Below are positions 1-7,764 of a stretch of DNA of 64,000 bases, piece after piece. Position 1 is the first letter of the stretch. Each line of letters starts with the position of its first letter. The stretch comes from Pseudoclavibacter terrae. Lineage in GTDB: Bacteria; Actinomycetota; Actinomycetes; Actinomycetales; Microbacteriaceae. A program made the position numbers and the translations under genes. The notes beneath the pieces were generated by a model, which was given only the letters and a program-made list of their open reading frames with translations, was not told where the DNA came from and made no database searches. Where the stretch lies: the NCBI RefSeq assembly GCF_008831075.1, contig NZ_WBJX01000007.1, positions 1-64,000 of the forward strand, in the 5' to 3' direction.

Positions 1-408
1 CGCGTCACAGTCCTCGGCCATCACCGGGAGCTGGCGGCGCTGCTCATCACGTCCTTCGCCTTCGGATTCGCCCACGTCGTCAGCTACCTCTTCGAAGACC
101 TGGGCATCTTCACGATCGCCCTCAACACGTTGGCCGTAGCTCTGGACGGCGCACTCTTCTACGGCGCCTACCGCGCGACGGGCACACTGTGGGTGCCGAT
201 CCTGCTCCACGGCCTCGGCGACTTCGGACGATTCCTCCAGCCCGGCAGCAACGGCGCCACGCACGCTGCGATGTCGACCGGCGACACGATCGCCTCCCTG
301 ACCTTGATCATCGGCGCCGCGCTCGCCCTCGCACTCGTCGTGAGCCTCGCCCGCCAAGATCACCGGAGTCGACGCGGATCCAGATCGACGCCATCACCTG
401 TCTCCTGA
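1..408 (+). CDS. CPBP-family intramembrane protease, C-terminal part
   Basis: The gene is cut by the window edge; the reading frame is open from base 1, so the real start lies upstream. The visible ~135 residues show two of the three CPBP (Abi/CAAX protease-like) motifs: FAFGFAH near the beginning and LHGLGDF about 40 residues later, each embedded in a hydrophobic segment. A last membrane segment follows, then a basic tail. The first motif (EExxxR) would lie upstream. CPBP proteins are polytopic membrane proteins that are putative glutamic-type proteases acting on prenylated or bacteriocin-related peptides. The substrate here is unknown. A second, full-length CPBP gene lies 2 kb downstream on the other strand. 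Confidence 0.75.
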   Translation, partial: RVTVLGHHRELAALLITSFAFGFAHVVSYLFEDLGIFTIALNTLAVALDGALFYGAYRATGTLWVPILLHGLGDFGRFLQPGSNGATHAAMSTGDTIASLTLIIGAALALALVVSLARQDHRSRRGSRSTPSPVS

Positions 409-440
409 CCCTGTCGGGGGTGGCTGGTACCGTGCCCGGC

Positions 441-1076
441 GTGAAGATCCTGCTCCTTTCTCGCTGCACCGGTGCTGTGGCGCCCTTCCTCGCCGAGTCG
501 ACGGGCGCGGCAGCTCCGCTCCGTCTCGGCTACATCGACGACGCCCAGGCGGCGTTCTCCGAGGCTCCGTTCGTCCGAGCGGAACGCGATGCAGTGGCGA
601 AGCTCGGCCACGAGATCCTCGGGATCACCGTTCGCAACCTGGACCCGGCCGAGTTCGAACGTGTACTGGAAGGGTTGGACGCGGTGTACGCCGCCAGCGG
701 CAGCACCTTCGCGCTCCTCGAGGCGCTGCGTGTGTCTGGCTGCGACGTGCCCTTGGTCAGGTTCGTGCGAGCGGGGCTCCCCTACGTCGGCTCCAGCGCT
801 GGGTCGATCATCGCGGGGCCCGACATCACTCCTGCGTCACTGATGGATGATCCCGCGGACGCACCGACGCTCACAGATCTCGCCGGCCTCGGCTTGGTCG
901 AGCAGACAGTCATCCCGCACGCGGACGGGCACCTGCCGCCCTACCCACCGGAGCTGATCCGCAGGACAGTGGACACCTACGGCCCCGACTACCCGCTGGT
1001 TCTCCTCGCCGACGACCAGGCGCTCGTCGCCACTGGAACTGGTGCGAGAGTGATCGAGTCACCCTGCACTGGGTGA
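441..1076 (+). CDS. Peptidase E-like (S51 family) hydrolase
   Basis: A protein of about 211 residues resembling the peptidase S51/PepE group (class I glutamine-amidotransferase-like fold). The motif GSSAGSIIAGPDI near residue 115 carries the presumed nucleophilic serine, YAASGSTFALLEALR is the family's Gly-rich strand-turn, and VIPHADGH supplies a histidine. Classical PepE releases aspartate from Asp-X dipeptides; many actinobacterial paralogues of this length are uncharacterised. GTG at 441 is chosen because MKILLLSR begins the first beta-strand; GTG codons at 420 and 432 are in frame and also possible. It lies 18 bp upstream of the nitronate monooxygenase-like gene and may be co-transcribed with it. 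Confidence 0.75.
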   Translation: MKILLLSRCTGAVAPFLAESTGAAAPLRLGYIDDAQAAFSEAPFVRAERDAVAKLGHEILGITVRNLDPAEFERVLEGLDAVYAASGSTFALLEALRVSGCDVPLVRFVRAGLPYVGSSAGSIIAGPDITPASLMDDPADAPTLTDLAGLGLVEQTVIPHADGHLPPYPPELIRRTVDTYGPDYPLVLLADDQALVATGTGARVIESPCTG

Positions 1077-1094
1077 TCACGGAAAGGTTCGACA

Positions 1095-2117
1095 ATGTCC
1101 CTCCCCCCGCCCCTGGACACGTTCAAGCGCATCGCCGTCGCGCCCATGGCTGGCGGTCCGAGCACGCCCGCCCTCGTCATCGCCGCGGCGAACGCAGGAC
1201 ACTTCGCGCAGCTCGCTGGCGGGTACAAGACAGCGGCGGCCCTGGAGGCGCAGATCGCTGAGGTGACGGAGGCCGGTGTGCAGGTGTTCGGCGTCAACCT
1301 CTTCGTCCCCAACCCCCATCCCATCGACGAAGCGGGGTACGCCGCGTACTGGGAGCGCATCCGGCAGGACGCTTCCACGCACGATGAAACCGCGACCATG
1401 GCGCCCAGGCTGGAAGACGACGACGAATGGGCCGAGAAGCTGGATGCCGTCATCCTGGGCCGCGTCCCGGCCGTGAGCTTCACGTTCGGGCTCCCCTCAC
1501 CGGACGTGTTCCGGAGGCTCAAGACGGCTGGAGTCCACACGATCCAGACGGTGACGTCCGTCAACGAGGCTCGACGGGCCGCGGCGGCCGGTGCAGATGC
1601 CCTCACCGTTCAGGGGCACGACGCCGGCGGTCACAGCGGCGTATGGGATGCGGACACCCTCCCGGAGAACGTCCCGCTCGCGACGCTCGTCGAGCGCGTT
1701 CGCACGGTGACGGACCTGCCGCTGATCGCATCGGGTGGCATCACTCGTCGCGACCAGGCGCGCGAAGTGCTCGACGCGGGCGCAGACCTGGTCGCGGTCG
1801 GAACCGTGGTACTCCGGTCCGACGAGAGCGGAGCGTCCGCGACGCACAAGGCGGCCCTCGCAGATGAGCGCTACAGCGAGACAACCCTCACGCGTGCGTT
1901 CACCGGCCGCCCCGCACGCGCGCTCGTGAACGCCTTCGTCGCAAGCCACACGGATGCGCCCGTCGGGTATCCGGCCCTCCACCACCTGACCCGTGCGATG
2001 CGCGCGAAGGCCACCGCCGCCGGCGACAGCACGCTCGTCAACCTCTGGGCAGGAGAGGGCTGGCGCGAAGCGAAAGACGGCCCCATCGTGACGATCCTCG
2101 ACGCCCTGGAACCGTGA
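1095..2117 (+). CDS. NPD-type nitronate monooxygenase / FMN-dependent oxidoreductase
   Basis: A 340-residue TIM-barrel flavoprotein of the nitronate monooxygenase (2-nitropropane dioxygenase) family. Visible hallmarks are the N-terminal VAPMAGGPSTPALV stretch, the GHDAGGHSG motif around residue 175 holding the conserved His, and the phosphate-binding IASGGI followed by GADLVAVGT. Family members oxidise alkyl nitronates such as propionate-3-nitronate, or act as enoyl-ACP reductase-like enzymes; the substrate cannot be told from sequence. A good ribosome site (GGAAAGG, 7 bp before ATG) supports the start. It follows the peptidase E-like gene closely. Confidence 0.85.
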   Translation: MSLPPPLDTFKRIAVAPMAGGPSTPALVIAAANAGHFAQLAGGYKTAAALEAQIAEVTEAGVQVFGVNLFVPNPHPIDEAGYAAYWERIRQDASTHDETATMAPRLEDDDEWAEKLDAVILGRVPAVSFTFGLPSPDVFRRLKTAGVHTIQTVTSVNEARRAAAAGADALTVQGHDAGGHSGVWDADTLPENVPLATLVERVRTVTDLPLIASGGITRRDQAREVLDAGADLVAVGTVVLRSDESGASATHKAALADERYSETTLTRAFTGRPARALVNAFVASHTDAPVGYPALHHLTRAMRAKATAAGDSTLVNLWAGEGWREAKDGPIVTILDALEP

Positions 2118-2246
2118 GAAGGCGCCTCTCGGCTCGCGAGCGCGCAGACGCCTGACCGGGGCGGGGCATCATGCGCCCTCGTTGAGCCATCGGCCACCGG
2201 CAAGCCTCTCGCAGGAGGCGAAGGCCTCGTCGCCCCTTCGGCGTGC

Positions 2247-2430
2247 TCACCGCTTCCCGTGTGCGCCGGGGGTCGGCTGACCGTCTGGACGTGCGGGCCT
2301 CTCGATGACGAGGAGTGCCCGATCCCGGCGACGCCAGCGAGCAGTGCGACTGCGAGCGGGAAGGACCCCACGGCTGCTGCGAGAGCGACACCCACGATCG
2401 GGGTGAGTGCGACGGGCGCGGCGAGGTAGA
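2247..2430 (-). pseudogene. 3' remnant of an MFS transporter gene
   Basis: Read on the minus strand, this stretch encodes GVALAAAVGSFPLAVALL and the following AGVAGIG exactly as in the C-terminus of the intact MFS gene at 3394-4647, preceded by a diverged ALTPIV-like segment. A single base is missing from the G-run just after GIG, so the downstream ALLVIE(R)P tail lies in another frame and ends at 2247. No upstream MFS sequence is recognisable before the CPBP gene. It is therefore a partial, frameshifted copy left by duplication or recombination. Bases 2118-2246 between it and the preceding gene show nothing else recognisable. Confidence 0.75.
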
Positions 2431-2471
2431 GGACCCAGTCGCCGAAAGCGTGGGCCGGTTGGTCCCGGGGA

Positions 2472-3263
2472 TCAGCGCTCTTGACGTGGTTCCCTGGGCG
2501 ATTCCGTGTCTGCTGGGATCTTGTCGGCGTTGCTCTCTTTTCGTGTCCAGATGATCACCGCGATCATTGCTGCGGCTGAGATGGGGAGCCCGATCACGGG
2601 GATCAGGCCGGTGTTCGCGGCGAAGCTGGAGAAGTCCCACAGGGCGTGCAATGCCATCGCTGCGATGAGGGTGCCGCTGACGCGGCGCAGGAGGTACAAG
2701 GCGCTTCCGATGACGAAGGTGATGAACACCTGCGAGACGCCGAGCGGGCCGGTGCCGAAGATGGTGTTCGGGAGGTGGAGGAGCCCGAACAGGAGCGTGC
2801 TGAAGAACCACACTCCGAGCTCCCCGAACCGGCTGCGCAGCGCGACGATGAGCTGACCGCGTGTGAGGAGTTCCTCGTTGAAGCCGACCAGCAGGCTGCC
2901 GGCTGCGAGGAGCAACCACATCGTGGGAGTGAAGCGCGAGGTGTCACCGAGCAGCAGGTTCGCGAGAGCGACGGCGACGAGGATCACCGGGAACGCCCAC
3001 GCCCACTTCGGCATCCGCTTGCGTTCCTCGAACACCGCGGGCCTCCACCAGCCGTAGACCGTGACGATGATGCTGATGACCACCGCGCCCGCGAGAGTCG
3101 GGGCAACGTACCACTTCCAGAGTGTGTCCGCGTTGTCGCCGATGCGGGGGTAGTCGATCCCGTTCGCGATCCACACGCCGTAGAACACGGCGAGGTACGT
3201 CAGGTACGCAACGACCCCGAGCCAGACGCGGGGAGCGAGCCGAGGGCGGTGAGGGGAAGTCAT
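2472..3263 (-). CDS. CPBP-family intramembrane metalloprotease
   Basis: A 263-residue polytopic membrane protein with all three CPBP motifs: GFNEELLTRG (EExxxR) near residue 127, FGLLHLPN about 33 residues later, and ALHALWDF near residue 205. Around seven hydrophobic segments are visible. The family includes Rce1-like CAAX proteases and bacteriocin self-immunity proteins; the bacterial substrate is usually unknown. The gene sits between a degenerate MFS fragment and the intact MFS gene on the same strand, so it may have inserted between or been duplicated with them. The 130-bp gap upstream (3264-3393) contains no gene and presumably its promoter. Confidence 0.85.
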   Translation of the reverse strand: MTSPHRPRLAPRVWLGVVAYLTYLAVFYGVWIANGIDYPRIGDNADTLWKWYVAPTLAGAVVISIIVTVYGWWRPAVFEERKRMPKWAWAFPVILVAVALANLLLGDTSRFTPTMWLLLAAGSLLVGFNEELLTRGQLIVALRSRFGELGVWFFSTLLFGLLHLPNTIFGTGPLGVSQVFITFVIGSALYLLRRVSGTLIAAMALHALWDFSSFAANTGLIPVIGLPISAAAMIAVIIWTRKESNADKIPADTESPREPRQER

Positions 3264-3393
3264 ACGGTCACGCTAGCGACACGGGATACCTGGGGACGGC
3301 AGGTGCCCGGTGAGTTCGATTCGGAAGGGGTCGTTGGCCGTGAGGCCGGTGAAGGCTGTGAGTGGTGTCGAGTGTCGACAAGGTGGCATGTGG

Positions 3394-4647
3394 TCACCGA
3401 CTCCCGCGTTCGCCCCGGGCATGCTGCACAGCGGGACCAGCGGGCCCCTCGATGACGAGGAGTGCCCCGATCCCGGCGACGCCGGCGAGCAGTGCGACTG
3501 CGAGCGGGAACGATCCCACGGCTGCCGCGAGAGCGACGCCCGCGACCGGGGCGAGTGCGATGGACGCGGTGATCGGGGCGCCGAACACGCCGTTGAGCGT
3601 GCCGAGACGAGCCGTGCCCCAGCGTTCGACGACGGCCGTGGCCTGCACGAGGGTCAGCGCCCCGCGGGCGGCCCCGGCGAGCAGCGCGAGGAGGGCGAGC
3701 ACGGCAAACGGTCCAGAGGTGAGGGCGAACGCCCCGAGCGCGAGACTCGCGACGGCGCCGACGAGCAGTGCGCGCAGCGTCAGCGGGATGATCCGGTTGA
3801 GAGCCGTGAAGAGGATGCGGCCGCCTACCTGCCCCACACCGACGAGTCCGAGGAGCATGGCCGCTGTTCTCGCGTCGATGCCTCGCGCCGCGAGCAGCGG
3901 GATGAGGTTCAAGGTCACGGCGTAGACGCTGAAGGAGAGCAGCGTCACACCGAGGCAGAGCCTCATGAAGCGACCAGTCCTGACAACGACCGGATTCCCC
4001 TCCTGTTCGTTGTTGGGCTCCGGTCTGGACGTTCGGGCGCGTTTCGGCAGCAGGAGCGCGTGCAGCGGGATGGTGACGGCGGCGAGGAACGCGCCGAGCA
4101 CGAGGTAGGTGCCGCGCCAGCCGATGAGCTCCGAGAGCAGAGTGGCGGCGGGCACGTACAGCGTGGACGCCAGGCCTGCTACCAGGGTGACGACCAGCAG
4201 TGGCCTGCCCGAAGAACTGCCGTAGCGGATCCCGAGCACGGTGAACGCGGCCTGGTAGAGCACGCCAGCCTGCGCGACGCCGATCACCACCCAGGCGAGG
4301 ACGAACGCGGGGAAGCTATCGGCTGTGGCGACAAGCAGGACGCCGGCAGCGGCGAGCGCCGATGACCACGCCATGACGACGCGACCGCCGAAGCGGTCGA
4401 GCAGACCCCCGGAGCCGAGGCCGACGCCGGCCGAGACGAGCAGACCTGCGGAGAAGGCAGCCATGACGCTCACGAGACTCCACCCGGTGTCGGCGACGAC
4501 CTCGGCGGCGACCGCGGGGAGCGTGTAGTAGAGCGTGCCCCAGCTGATGAGCTGCGTCACGCAGAGCGTGACCAGCACCGGATCCGGACGCCGTCGCGTC
4601 GTCTGGACTTCCGACGGCTGAGGATGCGTGGCAGCGGATGCAGTCAT
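3394..4647 (-). CDS. MFS transporter, last gene of the phosphonate operon
   Basis: A 417-residue major facilitator with about 12 membrane segments and typical Gly-rich helices. Its ATG overlaps the stop of the alcohol dehydrogenase gene (ATGA at 4644-4647), so it is translated as part of the phosphonate operon. This invites a role in moving the phosphonate, or a product of its breakdown such as an aldehyde-derived acid, across the membrane. Sequence alone does not show direction or substrate. The last ~40 residues are duplicated in the frameshifted remnant at 2247-2430. Confidence 0.85.
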   Translation of the reverse strand: MTASAATHPQPSEVQTTRRRPDPVLVTLCVTQLISWGTLYYTLPAVAAEVVADTGWSLVSVMAAFSAGLLVSAGVGLGSGGLLDRFGGRVVMAWSSALAAAGVLLVATADSFPAFVLAWVVIGVAQAGVLYQAAFTVLGIRYGSSSGRPLLVVTLVAGLASTLYVPAATLLSELIGWRGTYLVLGAFLAAVTIPLHALLLPKRARTSRPEPNNEQEGNPVVVRTGRFMRLCLGVTLLSFSVYAVTLNLIPLLAARGIDARTAAMLLGLVGVGQVGGRILFTALNRIIPLTLRALLVGAVASLALGAFALTSGPFAVLALLALLAGAARGALTLVQATAVVERWGTARLGTLNGVFGAPITASIALAPVAGVALAAAVGSFPLAVALLAGVAGIGALLVIEGPAGPAVQHARGERGSR

Positions 4648-5864
4648 CTGGGCGTGGTCACTGCGTCGACCTCACTGCTGCGACGCTGACCGCGCGGTGC
4701 AGTCGCCGCACCGGAGGATGCGGAGAGTTCTATGCCGACGCGTACCGGCCCCCCGGTGGCAGCCAGCGCGACCCCCTCTCGGAGACGCTCGAGCGGGAAT
4801 GTGGCCTCGACCAGTTCCGCGAACGGCCACCGGTCGGTGCTGCCCGCGACGAAATCGAGGGCCGCCGCGAGGTCGGCCGAGGCGTAGTTGTGGACACCGC
4901 GGACGGTCACGAGACCTCGGACGAGAGATTCGGGGTCGAGGGTGACGGGCTCGGTGGGGAAGACACTGCCGACGAGGATGACGGCACCGCCGACCTCGAC
5001 GGCGTCGAGAGCTGCGGATACTGCGGTTCGAGACCCGGAGGCCTCGATCACGATGTCCGGGCCAGGCAAGCCAAGCCCCGCCCAGACCTCGGCCGCGGCG
5101 TCGGGATCGCCCGGATCGATGGCCGCGTGCGCGCCGAAGCGCGCGGCCAGGTCTCGCCTCCTCTCGTCAGGGTCGGCAACGACGACCGTACATCCGCGAT
5201 CCCTGGCGAGGGCCGCGACGCTGAGCCCGATGAGACCTGCTCCGGAGACGAGCACCGCGGGCGAGTCGAGCTCGACAGCGCTGAGCGCCGCTCGCATCGC
5301 TGCGACCGCGGTCGCCGTGCCGCAGGTGACGGGGGCGAGGGCAGCAGCCGGTGTCGTCTCATCGACGGCGACGATGCCCGTTCCCGACCGCAGGTGCATG
5401 TGAGTCGCGAAGCCGCCGCTGAGCTCCCACCTGGTGGTGAGGCGCTCGTGCCCGTACTTGAGCAGGGTCCGGCACTTCTGCGTCAGCCCCCGCGTGCAGC
5501 GGTCGCATGCGCCGCAGCTGGCCATCACCGACCAGACGATCCGAGCATCGTGCTCGACGGCCTTCCCGTCGATGGTGCGGGCGCCACCGTCGCCGGTCGC
5601 GACGACCCTGCCCACGTACTCGTGGCCGAGCACTCCCGGCGCGGGAGACTGCCGGTGGCCGAGCATGGTGTGCACGTCGGAGCCGCAGATCGTCGCGAAT
5701 TCGACGGCCACGAGCACCTCCCCCGGCCCGAGCACGACGTCCGGCACGGCGACCGCTTCCAGAGGCCTCTCGACGCCGAGCCACACCATGGCCGTCGCGG
5801 CGGGCTGCAGGTGGACGCGGCGCGCAGTTGACTTCTCGACGCGCGCCGCGGCGTCCGACCTCAC
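4644..5864 (-). CDS. Zinc-binding alcohol dehydrogenase, phosphonate-catabolism associated
   Basis: A medium-chain dehydrogenase of about 406 residues. It shows the catalytic-zinc ligand region TICGSDVHT (Cys about 60), GHEYVG (His-Glu about 81-82), the structural-zinc cysteines in SCGACDRC followed by QKC, and a Rossmann VSGAGLIGLS motif. It matches the profile of dehydrogenases repeatedly found in phosphonate operons (TIGR03366-type, as I recall the family). GTG at 5864 is chosen because it overlaps the upstream HAD stop (GTGA) and keeps the residues before MVWLGVERP, which align with the family start; ATG at 5789 is the alternative. It probably oxidises a hydroxy-phosphonate or aldehyde intermediate, but the substrate is inferred only from context. 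Confidence 0.82.
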   Translation of the reverse strand: MRSDAAARVEKSTARRVHLQPAATAMVWLGVERPLEAVAVPDVVLGPGEVLVAVEFATICGSDVHTMLGHRQSPAPGVLGHEYVGRVVATGDGGARTIDGKAVEHDARIVWSVMASCGACDRCTRGLTQKCRTLLKYGHERLTTRWELSGGFATHMHLRSGTGIVAVDETTPAAALAPVTCGTATAVAAMRAALSAVELDSPAVLVSGAGLIGLSVAALARDRGCTVVVADPDERRRDLAARFGAHAAIDPGDPDAAAEVWAGLGLPGPDIVIEASGSRTAVSAALDAVEVGGAVILVGSVFPTEPVTLDPESLVRGLVTVRGVHNYASADLAAALDFVAGSTDRWPFAELVEATFPLERLREGVALAATGGPVRVGIELSASSGAATAPRGQRRSSEVDAVTTPR

Positions 5865-6598
5865 GACGCGGGCCGCTGGAACGCGGGCAGCTCGCGGAGC
5901 GCGGCGACGCTGTCGATGACGACGTGCGCTCCGCTCGCCTCGAGCGTCGCGCGGTCGTGCGCGCCGCTCAGCACGCCGACCGCGAGGCCAGCCCCCGCCC
6001 GGAGCCCCGACTGCACGTCGCTCGCGGTGTCTCCCACGACAGCGACCGCCGCGACGCTCGACGTCCCCGTGCGCAGCACAGCGCCGAGCACGAGGTCCGG
6101 GGCTGGGCGACCGCGGCCGACGTCGACGGGCGACAGCGCGAGATCGACGAGCTGCTCCCAGCCGAGGGCACGGAGGATCGCGTCGCGGGTGACCGGCGCG
6201 AAGCCGGTCGTCAGCGCGACGGAGAGTCCGGATGCCCGCAGCGACTCGATGGTCTCGCGGGCGCCAGGGATCTCCTGCACCCCCTCCTCCTCGACGAGCT
6301 CCGCGTAGGCACGCTCGAACGCGGCGGTCGCGGCGGACGCCGCCTCGGTGTCGCCGTTCGCGAGGTGCGTGAACACGTCGAGCTTCGACCGACCCATGGT
6401 TTCCCGCACGTACGCGAGCGCGTCGGCCCACGGAAGGTGCGCGGCAACTCCGGTGCGCTCAGCGGCGCGCTGGAAGGCGTGCTCGACGACGCCGTCGTCG
6501 AGCACCGTGGTGCCGGCCATGTCCAGCACGACGAGCTCGATCGGAACGGTCGTCGCGGCGTCGGACGTTGTCTGGGGAGGTGCAGTGAGGATAGTCAT
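5861..6598 (-). CDS. Phosphonatase-like HAD hydrolase (PhnX-like)
   Basis: A 245-residue HAD-superfamily enzyme. The nucleophile motif LDMAGTT (Asp26) has the DxAGT form typical of phosphonoacetaldehyde hydrolase, in place of the DxDGT of ordinary phosphatases. MGRSKLDVF carries Lys72 where phosphonatase has its Schiff-base lysine. LTTGF and VGDTASDVQSG are HAD motifs II and III-IV. PhnX cleaves phosphonoacetaldehyde to acetaldehyde and phosphate, and the conserved Lys makes C-P cleavage likely here. The start (ATG 6598) overlaps the FAD oxidase stop, and the stop overlaps the dehydrogenase start, consistent with coupled translation. Confidence 0.85.
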   Translation of the reverse strand: MTILTAPPQTTSDAATTVPIELVVLDMAGTTVLDDGVVEHAFQRAAERTGVAAHLPWADALAYVRETMGRSKLDVFTHLANGDTEAASAATAAFERAYAELVEEEGVQEIPGARETIESLRASGLSVALTTGFAPVTRDAILRALGWEQLVDLALSPVDVGRGRPAPDLVLGAVLRTGTSSVAAVAVVGDTASDVQSGLRAGAGLAVGVLSGAHDRATLEASGAHVVIDSVAALRELPAFQRPAS

Positions 6599-7764
6599 CT
6601 CAGGCCTTTCGAGGTTGGAGCGGACACGGCGTCCAGCTCGAGTGCGAGGTGGTGCTCGGCGAGGCCGAGCCCGGTGGTCATGCCGATCCCGGTGGTCGCC
6701 GCGACCGCGAGAACGCCAGGTTCGGGGCGCTCGACGAGGAACTCGTTGGGAGCAGTCGCGTAGATGCCCTGCCAGCGCTCGCGCACACGCATCGGCCCGG
6801 CCTGCAGGAGGCGCTCGGCCTCGGTGAGCATGAGGTTCACTGCAGCCTCCGACTGGAACGGCGCGACGGTGACGCCCTTCCAGTGGGTGTCCCCAACGAG
6901 CAGCGAGCCGTCCGGCAGCTGCGTGAACATCTGGTTGAGGTCGATCGCGGCGAGGTCCGGGCGCTCCCCGTGGAGGCGCTCGCGCACCGCCGAAGCCTCG
7001 GGAAGACTCGCGAAGCCGCGGTAGCGGATGAGCGACCAGCCGGTGAGGAGCGGGGCGCCGAGCGGCCTCGCGAGCGGAGCGTCTACCCGGAGCATGTCGA
7101 GCGCGCACCGTTCGACGGAGTGCTTCTCCGCCGTGTCGGGGAGCAGCTGGTCGATGTCGTGGTTGACGGCGACGACCACGAGCCCCGTGGCGATGTCGCC
7201 GCGGCTCGTCTCGACGAGTCCGCTGCGGACTCGTCCGACGGCCGTGCGCATCCGGAACTCGACACCCATACGCTGCAGGTGGCGCACGATGGCCGCGGCG
7301 GCTGTGCGCGGGTCGGTCTGCAGGTCGGCGGCGAGGAGCGCTCCGCCGGTCGCGACGCCCGGCCTGACGGGGAGGCGTTCGGCGACCTCGGCCACCTCGA
7401 GCATCCGGATCTCCTCTTGGACGGGAAGCCTGTCGTCGTCGTCCAGTTGGGTGCACCTGGCCGCGTCGAGCAGCGCGAGCTCGTCGTCATGCCTGGCGAC
7501 GACGACGGTGCCCGTCTCGCGCAGCCAGAACCCGGCGTCGGTCGCGAGCTGCAGCCACAGCTCACGGGCCAGCACTCCGTACCGTCGCGCGTCGCCAGTC
7601 TGCGGCGTGAAGCACAGGTGCCCGAAGTTGCGGATGCTCGCACCGATCGGCTCGCTCGTCCGGTCGACGACGACAACCGACAGACCGCGCTTGGCGGCCG
7701 CGTAGGCGGCGCCGAGACCGACGATGCCGGAGCCGACGACGGTGACGTCGAAGCCGCGGTTCAT
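6595..7764 (-). CDS. FAD-dependent oxidoreductase of phosphonate catabolism (DAO family)
   Basis: A 389-residue flavoprotein of the D-amino-acid/glycine oxidase family. It has an N-terminal dinucleotide fold VVGSGIVGLGAA, a C-terminal FAD segment AVAATTGIGMTTGLGLAE, and GDTHWKG plus LLVGD in the substrate domain. It matches the flavin oxidase class linked to phosphonate operons (TIGR03364-type), thought to oxidise 2-aminoethylphosphonate or N-alkyl relatives to phosphonoacetaldehyde. The next gene encodes the matching PhnX-like hydrolase. ATG at 7764 is chosen because it overlaps the permease stop (ATGA) and puts the Rossmann motif 10 residues from the start; an ATG 21 bp upstream is also in frame. 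Confidence 0.85.
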   Translation of the reverse strand: MNRGFDVTVVGSGIVGLGAAYAAAKRGLSVVVVDRTSEPIGASIRNFGHLCFTPQTGDARRYGVLARELWLQLATDAGFWLRETGTVVVARHDDELALLDAARCTQLDDDDRLPVQEEIRMLEVAEVAERLPVRPGVATGGALLAADLQTDPRTAAAAIVRHLQRMGVEFRMRTAVGRVRSGLVETSRGDIATGLVVVAVNHDIDQLLPDTAEKHSVERCALDMLRVDAPLARPLGAPLLTGWSLIRYRGFASLPEASAVRERLHGERPDLAAIDLNQMFTQLPDGSLLVGDTHWKGVTVAPFQSEAAVNLMLTEAERLLQAGPMRVRERWQGIYATAPNEFLVERPEPGVLAVAATTGIGMTTGLGLAEHHLALELDAVSAPTSKGLR

